Below the pieces are notes generated by a model. That model was not told the DNA's origin. It was given only the letters and a program-made list of their open reading frames with translations, and did no database searches. From NCBI GenBank assembly GCA_030268105.1, contig BSDZ01000079.1, positions 4,020,001 through 4,084,000 on the forward strand: a stretch of DNA of 64,000 nt, given 5' to 3'. A program made the position numbers and the translations under genes. This DNA comes from Volvox africanus (taxonomy: Eukaryota > Chlorophyta > Chlorophyceae > Chlamydomonadales > Volvocaceae). Below are positions 1 through 13,862 of the stretch, piece after piece (the first letter of the stretch is position 1; every line of letters begins with the position of its first letter).

Positions 1-3000
1 AACGTGACACAATATGGTTGTTTCCGTGAAAACCTAAACCTGCCTCACATACGGAGCTGCGACGCGCTCTGCCCGCGAACCTAATACTCGAATGCACCCC
101 AACCGAGCGTGCTTGAGCCAGACTGGCAGGCGTGTGTGACTCCTTTGGAACTGGATCACAGCCCTGTGCACTGTGCACATGCCACACAAGTCTTTATAAA
201 GGCGCGGCGCTTAGCGCCTGGAGGAAATAGCGCGTGGAGAGAGGAAGCCCCACGTTCTAACACACGCGAAAGTTTCAAAACCCAAAACAGCACGATGACA
301 GGTTTGGACGCACCAGAATATCTATGCTTCGCATGAAACCGCTACGTCACTGACTGGGGATGGCGTGAGCACTGTGCCATGGCCTACTGGCCGCCAAATG
401 CCCCGAATGGTGTGCGATCGCCCTACCCGCACCTCGGCGACTGTGGGCCAAATATCTTTGCGGGATCCGGTAACACCAGCGTCTTCATTCTCGACGAAGT
501 GCCAAGTGGTTGACCGTGCGCCTCTCTTGTAAACGCTACGACGGGGCTTTGAAGTGCCATTGCCTTGTAATCCCGTTTGCTGTCGCGAGGCGCCGTTATC
601 CGTTCCTTGCTGCTGTAAAGTCTCAGAAACCTACATCGGGGTTAAACCGACATTGGAAGGCTTTAACAAGAGCTTCAACCTGGACAAAGTTTTAGAGGGT
701 ACGTTTCCAGGCGCAATATCCAATACTGACCAAAGCATCAGTTTCGTTCGCATACTGTGCCAGCAAGAACTGTACTGCCTCCGCCATAGCCTTCCTCTGG
801 GTGAAGCTCACAGCCTATGCGGGTCGCGTCCTTATTTGGCGCCCGCCAGGGCAAGAGCCTACGGCCCAGATTTGCAAGTCATTCTATAGCGCTCTGGTTA
901 TTGTTTGTGCTGGGCGAATTGCACCCAGCACCGGGATCATCAGGCCGTCCGGCGTGGCCATTTAGCCTGACACTTAAATGTGACGACTATTCCAAGAAAT
1001 AATGGGTTAAGCTAGAGTTAAGCAATCAAGTGTGCATGTTGATAGTACCTTATTAGATTATCCTGCACACCAGTATGAAATGACGCGCACCCTACAAAAC
1101 GATGATTCAAACCATAGTACGGAGAGTTACGGGATGACGAATTTCATAACCGTTTCATAAGGTCAACCATTACAATTAGAGCATAAAATTTCTCTGGATA
1201 AATTCTTAGCCAGTGTTAGCCCCAAATTCTGTGCCTAACCATGCACGTTCTTTGCTCTCCCCTCTCTACATCTGCAGCCACCAGCACTCTCCCGAGCATG
1301 ATTGCAAAAGGTTGAGGAAGACTTGCTAAGGCCTTTCGTTATCCAAAGATTGTCAGAAGCGCTGATGAGTCAGCTCCAAATTTCCCTGGTCCCTGCTGCT
1401 CGCCTCCGCTCCGCAGTCTGCAATTGGGCCGCAGCGGGGCTAGCCAACAGCTAAGTCTAATTTGTGCCGCTAAATAACGCCGGTGACGTTGAAATGACAT
1501 GCAGCAGCAAATTTTCCATTTTAACTACTGGATGACCCGGCGTCTGCTCAAATCCCTCCAGCTCGCAACTTGCATGCCTTCGTGCGGTGCAACATTTCAC
1601 CCACGGACGTATATTAGGCACTGGCTGGCTTTTAGCGCCGTGTGGCGCCGCTGTTCTGTTTCGCACGCTGGCTTTGTGGCATCTGGCGTTATATATTGGG
1701 GGTCCAAACCTATCCAACCAGCGCTTTTGCTTTTTCATATGTAACCCAATTTATTTTCCCAAATGGCCCGCATCATAGGTTGTATGTGTCCCCGCCTATG
1801 TTCCCGTTGAAATTGCCAACCCTTCGTGCGCCCTGGCACCATGGTTTGAGCCCCTATAATTTACCTCCCCGAGGCCCACCATCTCAAGCCTCCTGAGAAA
1901 ACTGCCGCCGCAGGTTCATACCGTACCATGTGTCCGATGTACCACAATCCCAACATGCACCGATGTAACATTCAATAATATCGCGTTCCATAACATCACG
2001 TTGGATTCTGTGTCGATGTCATGATGATGAGGATGAGGATAAAACATCGGTTGTTTTCAATCTGGATCTGGGCGATCTCTCATCAATTGTTGCTTGCGAG
2101 TCCTGCCTAACCCTGGGATATGCGCTTGCCGCAAGTGCAGTTGTGCACGTGCAAGGCTACTGAGTCAAAGTGCTGAACACGGCTAGAAGCAGAGACGAAA
2201 GCGCATGACACGTTGGGAAGCAGAAAGCCGTCCACCTTGAAGGTGGATCTATGCGCCAAGGCTGCAAACACAGGAACGTACTGGACCAGAGGGAGCGCCG
2301 TGAGAATTCACATGAACTTACTCCTTTGATCTGCCTCCAATCTCCTAGGCAGGGAGTTGGCTGAGGGGCTGGTTGGGTAAGTGGGAAGGACGAATCTTGG
2401 CTTATTAAGGAATGAAAGACCAGAACTTACGCATTGGGTTCTGATGATTGCATTCCCCTAGTCCTCAACTCATCAGGCAAGTGTACGCATACACGTTCAC
2501 GGCGTTTACAGCACCGCCGTCAATCGTAAACACGCGTGCTATGTACCGCTTGTGATGCTACGCGAACGCAATCGTAGATATACCAATGGATTGATAAGTT
2601 ATAGCTAGTTCCAGCCTTAAGAGCGCGTATTAGGGCTTTCCCACTGTCGGCGATCGGCCGCCTATGGGACCTGAGCCGACGCTTTCCACCAAGTTGACAA
2701 TGAAAAGCCAACAGCGGAGATATTAGCGCAATCAAAACATGTGCGCGTGGCATGCCGCATCGACTGTGCACACAGGAGGGACGGCTGTCGGAACACCTGT
2801 CGGCCGCGACTTGCATAAAATACTCATGGGTGACACATTGATAACAAACACTCAGCTTGGGTGACGCGGACTTGCCTATTTGGTGTGAATGCCAAGATAA
2901 CCACCTGCCAGGTATTATGTTATTTACAAGGACGGTGAATGAAGACTTTGTCGTGTTTCGCACAGCAACATCTCCAATGTAGTTAACGTTGCGCAAAGCT

Positions 3001-3623
3001 ATTATGTTTTATGATATACTTACAGTTGCTTGTTGGGACCTTAGCCAGCCGCAGTACATTTATGTTTACCAAGTTCATGGGTCTTTACCCATGTCTCATT
3101 TAGGTGCAAAGCTCCCCACTATCAGGAAGTCCACATAATAAGTTTTAGGAATTGCTTATACCGGGAAATAGTTAACCTGCTGGCGTCAGACGACCGTGTT
3201 GCCAGTATGATTCGCCTTTTGTGGGCATCTCGCGGACTGCTTCAGAATTTGCAGTCACATTGAAGATATTGCAGCAACCTACTGGCGGTGCAGAAACGCG
3301 CCGATGATGTTTGTGAGTATTGGCCTGCATTCACGATACCTTTCCGTCGATACGTGGGCGTTGGCTCTACATTTCACAGGGCGCAACTTGTTCTTTTTGC
3401 TTGCTTAAAATGGGATTGCGCTGTTCCTCAAGCCATCTTACCTGCTCATAGCGCTGCCACCGTTTTGCTTCTATCAGTGTCGACTTGTACTTCATTGGTA
3501 ACATTGAATGCTTTCCGCCACTTGATAAAGGACTGGGGTCTAAACGGTAACACGGTGGTGGGTACGCTATTGCGATTTCGAAAGGAAGTGCTATTCTTAG
3601 CTGCTTTGGTACCTATGCAGGTG
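1..3623. other. Left flank, no gene recognised
   Basis: No reading frame here shows a recognisable domain or a set of phase-matched exons. A frame at about 554-889 (+) is Cys-rich at its start and looks mildly protein-like, and a 158-codon frame lies at 2520-2996 (-), but neither has convincing splice partners. A short GATGAG-rich run at 2019-2040 resembles, on the opposite strand, the 3' tail of the LINE at 25.7-27.9 kb and may mark a truncated LINE end. The promoter of the next gene should lie in the last few hundred bases. Confidence 0.4.
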
Positions 3624-6600
3624 ATGTGTGGATTGTTGGGTTGCCTAAGCCAAGCATTTAAGCGGAAGGCGTCTACAACGCCATCGGGTGCAAACGAGCA
3701 CCCTAACCACCACCATGGGGACCGATACCACAACGGCGATCGCAACCATGGGCGCAGCGCTCAGCCCGCTATCATCATGGGCATGTCTGTGGGTTCCGCG
3801 CACCCAACTGCAAGTAATCTCCCAGTTGTTCAGGCCACGGTTGTTGAGAGGCACCCCGCATCGCCCGGGCCTCTTAACATGACGGCTGCGCTGCCAGCTC
3901 CGGTACGCCGAGTCGTGTTGATATCATGGACAAGGTTACATTGATTCTAGTGCGCCTCAAGAAGGGTTTTGTCGTTAATATGCACGACGGCATGGTCCGG
4001 TGTCCCCTTTCATATGCACAGTCTTTGATTATGGCACGGTCCGCATATCGCAGTTAATGAATAATGTTGTTACGCCGCCGCACACTCAAGGCATTGCTTC
4101 ACAGACTGCAATTGATTGGTCTGGATTGGATTGCGTGTTTGCGAACGCTCTACTTCAAAGCGTTTTCACGCTATACTCCCCACACCCGCACATCTTTACC
4201 CTTTTCGCAGACACCTCCCTTTGAGGCCGACCCACATGGCGGCGCCGTCGCCTCCACGTCAGCCATTGCAGCCGCAACGCAGCCCGCTACCCTAGTAAAA
4301 CTGGAACGTGGGGCCCCATCCCGCCGCACCCCTTTGCACGTTGCGGCAGAGCGAGGACAGCTCCATGTGTTAAGTGCAATAATTGAAAACCTCTGCTGCT
4401 CTGCGACTGCCGCCTTGCTTGAGGAGGACTCGAATATGTCCGGCAGCGGGCGCGGCGGCATCGATGACGCTGCACAGCTCCGGGGTGGCCCTGGGTACTG
4501 CGGCAACGGGGACCGGGGTGATGGCGGCGGCGGCGATTCATTCACGACGTACATGCGGTCCTCTGCTACGGAGAATGTGGAGGGAGGCGCCTCAGGCAGG
4601 CAGCAACAGCAGCACCGGCAGAGGGGTTCGGGGCACCGTCTTGGCTCCGGGCAGCCCCAGCATTACAGGAGCAATGTGTCCATGGTGGAGGAATTTCCGA
4701 TCGCTCGGCCGGGGGCTGGCGGTGCCCCGCTCGCCCCGGAGCAGTACATTCAGTTCCACCTGAATATGCAGGTGGGCGGATAGTTGGGATGAGAGCGCAG
4801 CTTTGTGGGTGCCTGGTTGGGTGGTGATGGGGTGAATGGCTTGGCCGAGGTCGCCGTGGTGTGGTGTAGTGAGGATTGGTGTGCACAATCTGGGGGATCT
4901 GCCGAAGGCGGACCAAGGGGTGGGGGTTAAATTGCACCCTGATATGATGCCTCAGTCCTGTCCTCACTTTCTAACCAGCTACGATTACGCCTAGGGAAGC
5001 CGTAGGAATTCATGTTCTCGCTCGCGCGTGTCCTGATTTTATTACGCAGGATGCTGAGGGCATAACGGCGCTGTCACTGGCATGCCGCTATGGCCACGTG
5101 GACTGCTGCCGGCTACTGCTGGCCAACGGCTCAGCGCGCACGCTTTCAGACGCGCGGGGGAACACGCCGCTGCATTACGCGGCGTTGCGAGGTGCGCGCG
5201 TGAGGGACCTGATACGAGGGGTGGTCGTCAAATTGCTGCAGCGGGCAATGGTGATTTTATGAGCATTCCTCGCCCATGAAAGGACCGCATGCCTGATTCT
5301 ATCTGACCCACAACTGACCCCCGGGTTTGTGTTTGATTGGGTTTATGTTGGCGGTTGCTCGTGATGCTGCGGGCAGGCCATCTGGGCGTGCTGTTCATGC
5401 TGCTGGACGAGTTCATGGAGCCCGGCCAGGAAGAGGAATTTAACAAGTAAGGGCTGCGGGGCCGGGGGCGCCCTGGGGAAGGGGCGCATCGCGCCAAATT
5501 GCCCCGGGTTGCGACAGGAACCACAGAGCCAACAGGACTCGTGCCCCCGTACGGCGGGAGATCACCCTAATAGACTTCACCACTTCAGCCCAGCGTGGTG
5601 GTGGCGGCTGCGGCGCCCGCTCGACTCAGTTCCCGCGTCCGCTAACCCTCGGAGCGTGGCTATCGGAGACCCATCCTCACAGTAATGTGGCCTCCTGCAC
5701 GCTTTCTCTCTGTCGCGGCTTTGGTTGAGTGTCTTGCAACCTGCCCCAGGCCGATCCCGGGGTGGGGTCACACGCCCTAATTGGGGCACCGCATTGTTTT
5801 CCATCTGAAGGCGTGGTGACAATTATTCTGGACCTCATTCCCACTTCCAATCTATCACGACTGTTTCAAATATGTGTGTATTCACTAACAGTTACACCTA
5901 CTTTTACCCTCGATCGGCAACCGCCGCCGCAGCTACGTGGACGTGCGCAACCATGCGGGTTGCACGCCGCTGCATTACGCGGTATGGGGCCGGCAGTCAG
6001 GCAGCGTGCAGGTGCTGCTGCAGCATGGCGCTGATGTCATGCCGCGCAACAGCCTTCCGGCACAGGAGCTCACGCCGCCAGTCATGGTTGTGGGCTCGAC
6101 GCCCCTGCACCTGGCGGCGGCGCGGGGACATGTGGAGATTTGTCGCATTCTTCTGAAGACCTTTGTAAGTGAAGGGGAGGGCAGGGCAGGGCAGGGCAGG
6201 GGAGGGGAGGGGAGGGGAGGGGAGGGGAGGGGAGGGGAGGGGAGGGGAGGGGAGGGGAGGGGAGGGGAGGGGAGGGGAGGGGAGGGGAGGGGAGGGGAGG
6301 GGAGGGGAGGGGAGGGGAGGGGAGGGGAGGGGAGGGGAGGGGAGGGGAGGGGAGGGGAGGGGAGGGGAGGGGAGGGGAGGGGAGGGGAGGGGAGGGGAGG
6401 GGAGGGGAGGGGAGGGGTGGAAGCACAGGTCCACAGGACGGAGGATTCCAGCTTGATCCCAGCTTACATGGGAGGCCTTTTAGGGCCTCATAGGGTGGTA
6501 TGGGCACATGTGAAACTTGAGGCTGCTGTAAAGGCAATATCGAGTGGTGTGATTTTGCACTCCATCACCCGTCGCCGGGCCCCTCGCTTCCTCCAGGCGG

Positions 6601-8921
6601 AGCGCGTGCTGGAGCCTCTGCAGTTGAGTGAGGACGACCCGCAGCCGCCCACCCTGGCCTCCCTGGACCCACGGGTACAGGCCAACGGCAATGGACACAT
6701 GCCGTATCAAGTGGCTCAGCGTCTGGGTTTCTATCCCCTCTCCATGCTGCTGCGCCCCTCTATTCCCATTCTAAGACTCTTCAGTGACGAGGAGCGGGCG
6801 GTGCGCTTCTACGGTCCCGCGCCGTTGCGGGCTATTGCTGCGGAGGCACTGAATAAGAAACTCCTGACGGAGCTGGACACCTTGGCGGCGGCCGTGGTAG
6901 CGCAGACAACGGTGGTAGGGGTGCGGGAGAACGCTGCCGAGCTGGTAAGGCAGCAGCCGGCACCGACAGCGGCTGGCAACGGCGGCGCTGGAGCCAGCAA
7001 CGCCGGTGACGCCGGGACAGGTTTGCAGCGTCCTGTCTCAGCACCGGCGACGCTGGAGCAACTTGCAGCAGCGGCGGCGGTGGATGCGGAAGAAGAGGCG
7101 AGTGGCGGCAGTGGTGGTGACCGCGATGCTGACGCCACCGCCGGGCGCTATCAGCGACACCATTCACTTGTTGCTGATGAGTCTTCAGCAACTGCAACTA
7201 CCACAGCAGTCCCACGCACGTCAAGGACATCTCGCCTGAGTCCTTCAGCTTCCCCAGCGGCCGATGGGGGCGCCGCCACCAGCTCGACTGTGACTGGCAC
7301 AGGACAACGTGCCACGCCGCTTAGGCAGCTAACTGTGGAGATTGCGGTGGCAGGCGGTACTCTGGACAACGACGGGCGCCCGTCGGGGTTGGCGCGGCGG
7401 CCGCTGGTTTCGGAGGTTCCATCACCAGGCCCGGCAGCATCGCCACCTGGTTCCGCTGGAGCGCCCCCGGTGCCCCCACGGACTCCCCCTTTTGGAACTC
7501 CCATTGCAGCGCAGGTGCTGTCTCCCTCCGGCGTTTCTCCACGCCTCATGTCGCCGATCACCCGAACACCGCCGTCACCATCGACTGGTGGCGGCCCAAG
7601 CTTTGGTTCTGGCGGCAGCAGTGGCGCGTCGCCGTTAGCAATACAGCACCCGTCGCCACCTCAGCTACTGCTAACATCTAGAGGCTCGTCCGCTCGACGC
7701 TCGACGCCACCCTTGACGAGTAACCGCTCCAGCAATGCGATGCTACCAGCTGCAGCTCCGCTGGTGGCGGCGCTATCGCGGCCGCCAAGCGCCCCACGCG
7801 CTAACGGCCTGCCGGCAGAGTCATCGCGCGGACAGCTGATGCTTAGCCTGCCCGGGCAGCCGGACGCTCCGGAGCTGCAAGCGGTAAGGATCCTGCCAGC
7901 GCGGGAGCAGACCAACGGGGAGCCGGTGTCGTCGTCGGCATCAGCGGTGGAGCCGGCGGCAGAAGCTAGCGGGAGCCGTCCGACGGGTGATGGATCTGGC
8001 GTGGCCCTGACGGCAGGTGGCGGCGCGCCGGTGGACGGCGGTGCCGTCACGGCGTACAGCCCGCGGACGCCGGCGCGGCAGCCCTCCGCCGGGACTCTAC
8101 ATGCTCGTTCTCCGACGGGATCGCCAACAGGGGCCAGCGCGACGTCGACGTCCCTGGGTATAACCCAAGGCAGTGGTACCGGGGGAGTTAACGGCAGCAT
8201 CACCGGCTCGCCAGGCACGAGACCGGCCTCGTCTTCACTCGCCACGATGAGTTCGTCAAGTCTGACAGTTATGCTCGAAGTTAGGACTTCCGGCACGAGA
8301 CGTAGCAACGACGGCGGTCGGCCGCCGGGGCTTGTGCGGCTCCGAAGCAACCCGCTGTTTGAGGATGTCCATGGTGTAAATAGCATGGCGGCAGCGTCAT
8401 TGTCCACCCCTGCTGGTGGCAGTGGCAGCGGCGGCGGAGTTATTCCTACGGCGGCGACGCTGAGCAGCATGCCGCCGGTTGCGGAGGTGGCCTCTGAGGG
8501 TGAAGAAGGCGCCCCGTCTGAAGGCGGCCCAGGCAGGTTGACCTGCGCCTCCGTAACCCCGTTTGTCTCACGGCTGAGTGGCACAGGCGCTGGTGATGAC
8601 CGCAGCAGTGGAAATGGAGCTCCGACGACGACGATGGAAACGGTGAATGCTTCAACTGCCCGCCCGACTTCTGCCGCCGCCGCCGCCCTCGCCGCCGCGG
8701 CCGCTGCCCTGCCCGCGGTCGACAACGAGGACCTGGAGTGCGGTGTCTGCATGGAGCCGCTGCCGATGGTGGCTATCTCGCCGTGTCGTCACCAAATTTG
8801 CGGTCCTTGCGCACGGCGAATCTGCTGCCTCAACATTCAGAAGCCCTCTCACTGTCCCTTCTGCCGGGCCACCATCTCCGCCTTTGTGGCGCCCGCGCCA
8901 CTGACACCAACCGCGACGTGA
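3624..8921 (+). CDS. Ankyrin-repeat RING-finger E3 ubiquitin ligase, XBAT31/32-like
   Basis: Six exons with matching phases: 3624-3902, 4211-4771, 5050-5191, 5377-5446, 5933-6164 and 6597-8921, giving 1202 residues. At least five ankyrin repeats are read across exons 2-5 (RTPLHVAAERG, ITALSLACRYGH, NTPLHYAALRG, CTPLHYAVWG, STPLHLAAARGH). A roughly 650-residue Ser/Thr/Pro/Gly/Ala-rich linker follows. The C-terminus is a C3HC4 RING beginning LECGVCMEPLP, with a C-R-H-Q-I-C-G-P-C core and a final CPFC pair. Plant XBAT31/32/33 proteins share this order and are RING ubiquitin ligases, but are about 500 residues; the extra length here is the linker. The start is the first Met of the first exon and could lie further upstream. 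Ubiquitin ligase activity is inferred from family membership, and no substrate can be proposed. Confidence 0.85.
6177..6417 (+). repeat. Intronic GGGCA/GGGGA pentanucleotide array
   Basis: A few GGGCA units pass into about 44 perfect GGGGA units. The array lies inside intron 5 (6165-6596) of the ankyrin/RING gene, right after the donor GTAAGTG. The sense strand is the G-rich strand, so the pre-mRNA could form G-quadruplexes. The reverse strand reads as Pro/Ser/Leu-rich frames that are artefacts of the repeat. Confidence 0.95.
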
Positions 8922-9213
8922 CTACGCGCTGCGTGCTACGTGAATAGTCGCCGTGTAGCGGTGGGGACCCTCGGCCCTTGTGTCCTTCTCGGAGAAATGA
9001 ATTGGACTCCTCTTTCCGTGGCAGGGAGTGGGGTTACAGGAACAAAGGAATGTTTATGGCATGTAGGCAGCTGGTGAATTGAAGGTTTGGAAAATCGGTA
9101 GGATGTGGCACGCTGCAAGGAATGGCACGTGGGCAGTCGGGGTTGGCGTCCAAATCTGATGCTGATGCATGAGACAGCATCGGGGCGGGGAGGGAAGCCG
9201 AAGCGCCGGGTGA

Positions 9214-9218
9214 TGTAA
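9214..9218 (+). promoter_or_regulatory. TGTAA polyadenylation signal of the ankyrin/RING gene
   Basis: TGTAA lies about 290 nt after the stop codon. TGTAA is the usual poly(A) signal in Chlamydomonas and Volvox, and the distance fits a volvocine 3' UTR. Confidence 0.6.
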
Positions 9219-12200
9219 TGTGGCTTTGGCGGGTAGTTAAGGATGCACGAACACCACACGAACTAGAAATTCATAGGTAGAGGTAGTTTGGAGTAGTCTG
9301 GCACGATTGGCTTGGGTCAGCGTCATGGCACTCTTGCAGCCATATAGGAGCGGTGAAAGTGCGTGAAGGAGTGCGGGACCTGCTTTGTTGTTGATTTGGG
9401 TCGTCAATTTGGATGCATTGACTGATAGATTACTGAGCATTCTAAGTGGATGGTAGGTAGGTAGTAAGCGGGCAGGGAGTAGGGCTGCAGATCTGCACCG
9501 TCCGGGCTGCCAGCAGTTTGCATGCACAGAGCATATGCAGCGCCACAGTATGCGCACTGTTATATATTCTTTTCACTTATGCATAGGCGCTCATGTTGCC
9601 GATTGCGGCGCGGACAGTTACCAAGGGAGAAGTGTGATTTGCAAAGCTTACGTCCTCAGCCCCTCCGACTGTTCAACGACTGTTCTCACTACGACGGCGC
9701 GGTGCAGGGTGTAGAAGAGGCGGGGTCTTGTGTTTGGCCACGGCAGGGATCGCTGAATGTCTGCAATTGGGCTTTCCTTTCATAGGTGGGTAGGAAGGGC
9801 GGGCTACGTCAGGCAAGCAGGACGGCTGTACGGTTGTACGGCTGTACGGTTGTACGTACTGAACACATTTTTCGCTGGGTAATGCAAGATGCACATCCGG
9901 CATGCAAAGCTATTGTGTGCGCAGTTTTTTTGTCAGTATTGTGGCGCCTGGTAACCCCGTGTCTGTTGCAGCTGCATGCAAAAATACGCGGAGTAAGTTT
10001 CACCGGGGGAAGTGGCGCAGCAGGATGCGGTGGGGGACGGGGGAAATAATTCCGGAAGGGAAGGGACCTCCCCCTCTGTGTTGGCGACTGGGATCTTTGA
10101 AGTTTACGGTTACCGGTAGATGCCCGGTCCCTTTAGGGGCCTTTGAGGATAAGCGGTAGGGCTCCAGGGCTGCCACTAAGGGCAGCCAACACCCTTATAC
10201 ATACACGGTTCCGCGATACGTGGGCGAGGACGTGCCGTTTTGGCGAATGTGTTGGACTGCGACGGCTTTCCTTCATGCTTGGCGCGCAAGCTGCAATATG
10301 GGCACCGCGCACGGAGGGAGTCTGTGAGTAGACGAGTCTGTGAGCACGAGCATATACCACAGTCTATGCTCGTGATTACGCTCGCGGTAGCTGAGTTCTG
10401 CTTCTCGGCCTGGGAAGCGGAAGGCGGTGTGTCCACACGCGGTGGTGAAAGAGAGCTGTGCCGCCGTCCATTTCTGTCCTAACCAAGCAAGCTGCTATGT
10501 AGTGTGACCATAACACCCAGGTGCGGTGGCTGCTTCGCACCTTCATATGGTGTCTATACGGCTCATATGGTGTGTACCAATTTATATGTGAAAATGCTTA
10601 CACTCTCTTTATCATCAGCTTTCCATGGGTCATTGCAAGGGACGTGATCCATACCAACAACATTGTCAAGCTGTACGTGAAGATAAACACATATTGCTGG
10701 CCCTCAGGTCCGGTGTACATCTCAATCTTTGGTGTAGTCTTTGTGCAGTCACAATTGACAGCGGCGGATAGTGACCTGCCGAGGGTCTGTGTTGCGACAA
10801 TCCCCAGATGGACATGTTGCATTGGCTAGCGTTGCGTTGCGCTGCAGTGCGGGTAATGCTTAGGTGCGCCGTCGGGCCTTCAGGCCATACGTGCAGATCT
10901 GAAGGCGTGTTGTATCGATAAGCATAGCCTACCCTGCTGTAGACTTTCCCGGCTGGCACGCAGCGTGGAATATGCGGTCACGTTTTCCCCGCCGAGCTCC
11001 TCTTCGCGTGGTCTCGCCTATAACCTCTGCTGCGATAATCCGGCCCCACGCAGCAACTGGTGGCGTGATTTGCATTCCGCTATGGCCCATCTTGGCGTTT
11101 TGCATAGTGGTCTTAGTGCCATGTGAACGCATGCATACCGAATTGCGCCCTCGTATTGGTTTCTCCCTCGTGTGGGTGGAGGGGCCCGGCGTCATCTTTC
11201 AACATAACTATGCGAAGGTGTACTAATGTTGATGATGTGTACAATCAAGTGCTGCATCTCTCTATATGTCGTTGCATGAACGTAGGCGTGAATCGCTTTC
11301 ACAGGAACTTGTATAGCAGGACATGAAGCTGCTGGTCACGGGAATGAAAGCAAACAGTACGTTGCTGGTTATGCGGTATGATGAGGCGTGACACGCTCCG
11401 AGCCAGCCACCGCGTGATTGGTATATATACTTAAGAGCTGTGGCATCCGTCTCTCAGGAAGGTGTTTGTCTTAACATGGGTCGTACGGTCAAATATACTA
11501 TGTATTTGGTGTTGCCACGCAGTTTCGCGCCACTGTGGTTATAAAAGTTGTCGGGTGCGTGACTCTTGCACGTGCGTGAGGCTGCTTGCACGTGCAAGGG
11601 GGACGGTTCGACCTCTTGCCCCTTTAGCAAGCCCCGTTCCCAAGTCGGGTGCACTGTATGTTTTGTCTAAATGCGTAAGTGTGATATTGCGTTTCATGTA
11701 TTGCCTAGGGAGAGTGGCAGGTGAGGGTCTCCAGGGGTTACTCGAGCCCATTACATATCGATAGCCCTGTGGGCTTTCGGCTCGTAAGGGGGTTGGGGGA
11801 TGGTTGGCACCGGGACAACTTGACTGGATGTCCGAACGTAGGCGAGGCACGGGCCTGGCACTCTCAGTATGTGCGTTGTGGGTCGACTCAGCCGACCAAT
11901 GTGACGTGTGGATAAATCTTATTAGCAAATTTCAAGAGATGAGACTTGCGTATGAATAATGCTATGTTTCCTTATCTGATACGTCCTGTTACTGCCCTTT
12001 CTTTCCCGAATAGAATTTCTTGGGATTTCGTCAGATTTCATCTGACAAAGCAGCGATAGGTAATGATACTGATAATTAGTGCCAGAGCCCCTTTAAATTG
12101 CTGAACACCGAGCCACTGCAGGCACTCCCTACACGATATGGTACGCACCCGTTGCACTGTTGCATGGGGCACTGCAATATATGTCATACGCACTCCACCA

Positions 12201-13862
12201 ACTGTGCTACGAGAGCCGGCTTCAGCTCCCTGCATTCCCCCTGCAAATGAGGCGTACATGACACAACGGCATCGATCGATTGGCGGCTCGTGGGCTCTAT
12301 AACGTGGAGAAAAAAGGAGGAAAACGGACATCGTCAGGGGATGAAAACCTTAAAACGTTCGCTGCTTTTAACGTTGACGCTCCATGCGTCCACGCACCAG
12401 CATCAGCACCCCACCGACGGTCCGCTGCAAGTCTGTGTATCGGGTAGAAATTAAGCACGATGCATCATAGTCAAAGCTCATGTCCATATACCCGCACCCC
12501 CAAAAGTAGTGAAATAGAGAACCCCGATGGGGAAAGTACAGTGTTATAGCATCCATAGCTGCCGCCGATCCGGGTCGTGTCCACCGGGCCGGTTTCCTTT
12601 CACGCGCGACAACAAAACGCGTTGGGAGGTCCCTTCGGCACTGTGCTAATCGTACAAGTCGACCAACATTCCTAAGTTTACTTCACAGGGGAAAGCTTCC
12701 ACACATTACGAAATAGAGGGGCTGGACCGCGAACACACACACAACCCACAAGTTACGTAACTTAATTACAACTTAACGCCTCTTTCTTTCGTTGCTCAGG
12801 TACACACCTATAAATGCACACATAAGCAAGAGATATATGCTCCAGCAAAATCAACGCGAGGGCTCCCAAGGCCTGAATTTGCCCGCGTTCGAAGAATAGT
12901 TGCCCCGACAATAAGTTGGCGCGCTCACAGGCTCCCACTGCGGCCGCTTCCATTTGCACGCTGCCCAGACATGGCCGTCACCGAAATGAAACCCTCTCCC
13001 AACCCGCCTGCAATCCAGACCCTCCCTAGTCGAACGCACGCGGAAGATTGTCAGCCGCTGCGATCGTGGAAGGAGCCGCTGCTTCTTGCTGCATGCATGC
13101 TGCGCGGTCCTGGACTAGCATAAATCTCCACCGATATGGAACCGCAAGTGCGATAGGACATACGCCCCTCACTTTGTTTAGTGGCCACCAGCACCCTGCC
13201 GCCCGCCTTCATCGCTCCCAAATGCGTTCTCGCTCAATACTGACGTATTAGTACCACAACGCCCGCAACATCCTCAACATGGCCTGGCAGCGATCAATTC
13301 CGCTTCATTCCCAACGATTGCAGCCAGGACGACCGCAGCAGCAGCCTTTGCAAGGACGGCCCAAGTCCTAACATAGCCATTACTTCCAGCTTCCGGACTC
13401 GGGACTGCAATGGAACGCTTTTGCAGGTGGATGAGGCTTACCACTCCGTAACTGGTGCCCCCGGGGGATATAGCCCAGCCCAGCCCAGGCCAGCCGCAGC
13501 CGCAGCCCAGTCCACAACCCATCTGGCCAACTTCACTTGGTGGATGAACGCCGCAGCACTAAAACATGTTGTCCAGTAAGGCCGATGCTAATGTCAGCGC
13601 GGGACCCAACAACAACAGGACAGAAAACAACGATGCAGTGCAGTGCAGCATAAACCCGTTACAGCACACCTCAAGGTCCAACAGCAAAGTCGGACAAAGC
13701 CACGCACAGCCGACCATTACACCCCAGCGACAAGGCCCTTTTAAGCCAGCGCAGACTAACAGCCGACCGCTGTCCATCAATGATTTACCTAGTAAACCCA
13801 CCGTCTATACGTAACCACAACAATTACCGCCGCTGCCACTTAGCTCTGATGGTTAGTTAAGC
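9219..13862. other. Intergenic stretch, no gene recognised
   Basis: Only short frames occur, none with a known motif or a linked series of splice-compatible exons. A short direct repeat of the type GTACGGCTGTACGGTTGTACG lies near 9825-9860. A frame on the minus strand at about 10.6-10.8 kb looks weakly protein-like, but no exon partner was found. Decayed transposon sequence is possible but cannot be named. Confidence 0.35.

Noticed and set aside
554..889. Cys-rich frame that recalls pherophorin-type secreted proteins
   Set aside because: The Cys spacing does not match the family and no flanking exons were found.
5997..6537. Proline/serine-rich minus-strand frames
   Set aside because: Reverse translation of the GGGGA intron array.
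7661..8752. 363-codon minus-strand frame
   Set aside because: Shadow of the low-complexity last exon of the ankyrin/RING gene, with no motif of its own.
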